In this document: positions 63,871 through 64,000 of the stretch, in pieces
Numbering within the stretch: the first letter of the stretch is position 1
How the letters are laid out: every line of letters begins with the position of its first letter
Source: Purshia tridentata
Lineage: Eukaryota; Streptophyta; Magnoliopsida; Rosales; Rosaceae
Assembly: GCA_003254885.1 (NCBI GenBank)
Contig: QANT01004479.1
Location: forward strand, 57,023-121,022
Length of the DNA stretch: 64,000 nucleotides
Direction: 5' to 3'
The notes under the pieces: generated by a model
Database searches by the model: none
What the model was told of the DNA's origin: nothing
The model's input: the letters and a program-made list of their open reading frames with translations, nothing else
Program-made: the position numbers and the translations under genes

Positions 63871-64000
63871 TTGAATTTCTATAACAATTTATTTAACTTT
63901 ATAACTAAATTAAATATATCATATATAACAAATCCCAATCTCAAATAATATTTTATAATTAAGATCTTACCAATAATAACATTTTGGTAATTGAAAATTT

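Overview
The window is nuclear DNA of a eudicot plant, AT-rich with large gene-poor stretches. The genes have many GT-AG introns, and every family is plant-typical: an E-class PPR protein, type III ACC synthases, a low-molecular-weight phospholipase A2, an IST1-like protein and a cation-dependent O-methyltransferase. Protein resemblances suggest a rosid, perhaps Rosaceae, but the species cannot be fixed from the sequence. Three N bases (2349, 39655, 63727), two of them in or beside simple or duplicated sequence, show this is a draft assembly.

Layout. 0-17.4 kb is gene-dense: a 5'-truncated PPR gene (+), an unrecognised 570-residue plant protein (-), a saposin-B/canopy-like ER protein (+), PRMT1-type arginine methyltransferase (-, with an 11-nt microexon) and cytosolic prolidase (-, with a GC-AG intron and a 28-bp duplication at its C terminus). 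17.4-38.4 kb is gene-poor and built largely from a tandem segmental duplication. Each copy, about 6.5-7.8 kb, ends in a type III (ACS7-like) ACC synthase gene on +; MITE-like and tandem repeats follow. 38.4-50 kb carries mitochondrial ATP synthase subunit g, a secretory PLA2 ending in KDEL, an IST1-like ESCRT-III regulator (all +) and myo-inositol oxygenase (-). 50-57 kb holds an intact CCoAOMT-like gene (+), a decayed tandem copy of it, and a long inverted repeat flanking the intact gene.

The most unusual part is 57-61.6 kb. Deoxyhypusine synthase (DHS, -) has its first exon broken by a 144-bp insertion made of a 25S rRNA gene fragment plus an inverted copy of its own exon/intron junction, flanked by a 15-bp duplication. 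A second, uninterrupted DHS 5' region and exon 1 lies inverted 550 bp away. That exon is spliced in frame, in prediction, to the last exon of ribosomal protein L28 through an intron holding four tandem C/D-snoRNA-like units. The first exon of L28 lies on the opposite strand between the two inverted arms. This looks like an inversion with flanking inverted duplication that split L28 and created a DHS-L28 chimera, unless the assembly is wrong here.

The gene order resembles, from memory, Arabidopsis blocks around At2g197xx, At4g294-295xx and At4g262xx. The window may therefore keep an ancestral block that Arabidopsis duplicated and fractionated. The genes do not form one pathway. Most are housekeeping: ethylene synthesis, arginine methylation, peptide turnover, ATP synthesis, membrane trafficking, inositol to glucuronate, phenylpropanoid methylation and eIF5A hypusination. 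All exon coordinates were worked out by hand from reading frame, splice consensus and family conservation. Total coding length is divisible by three in every intact model.
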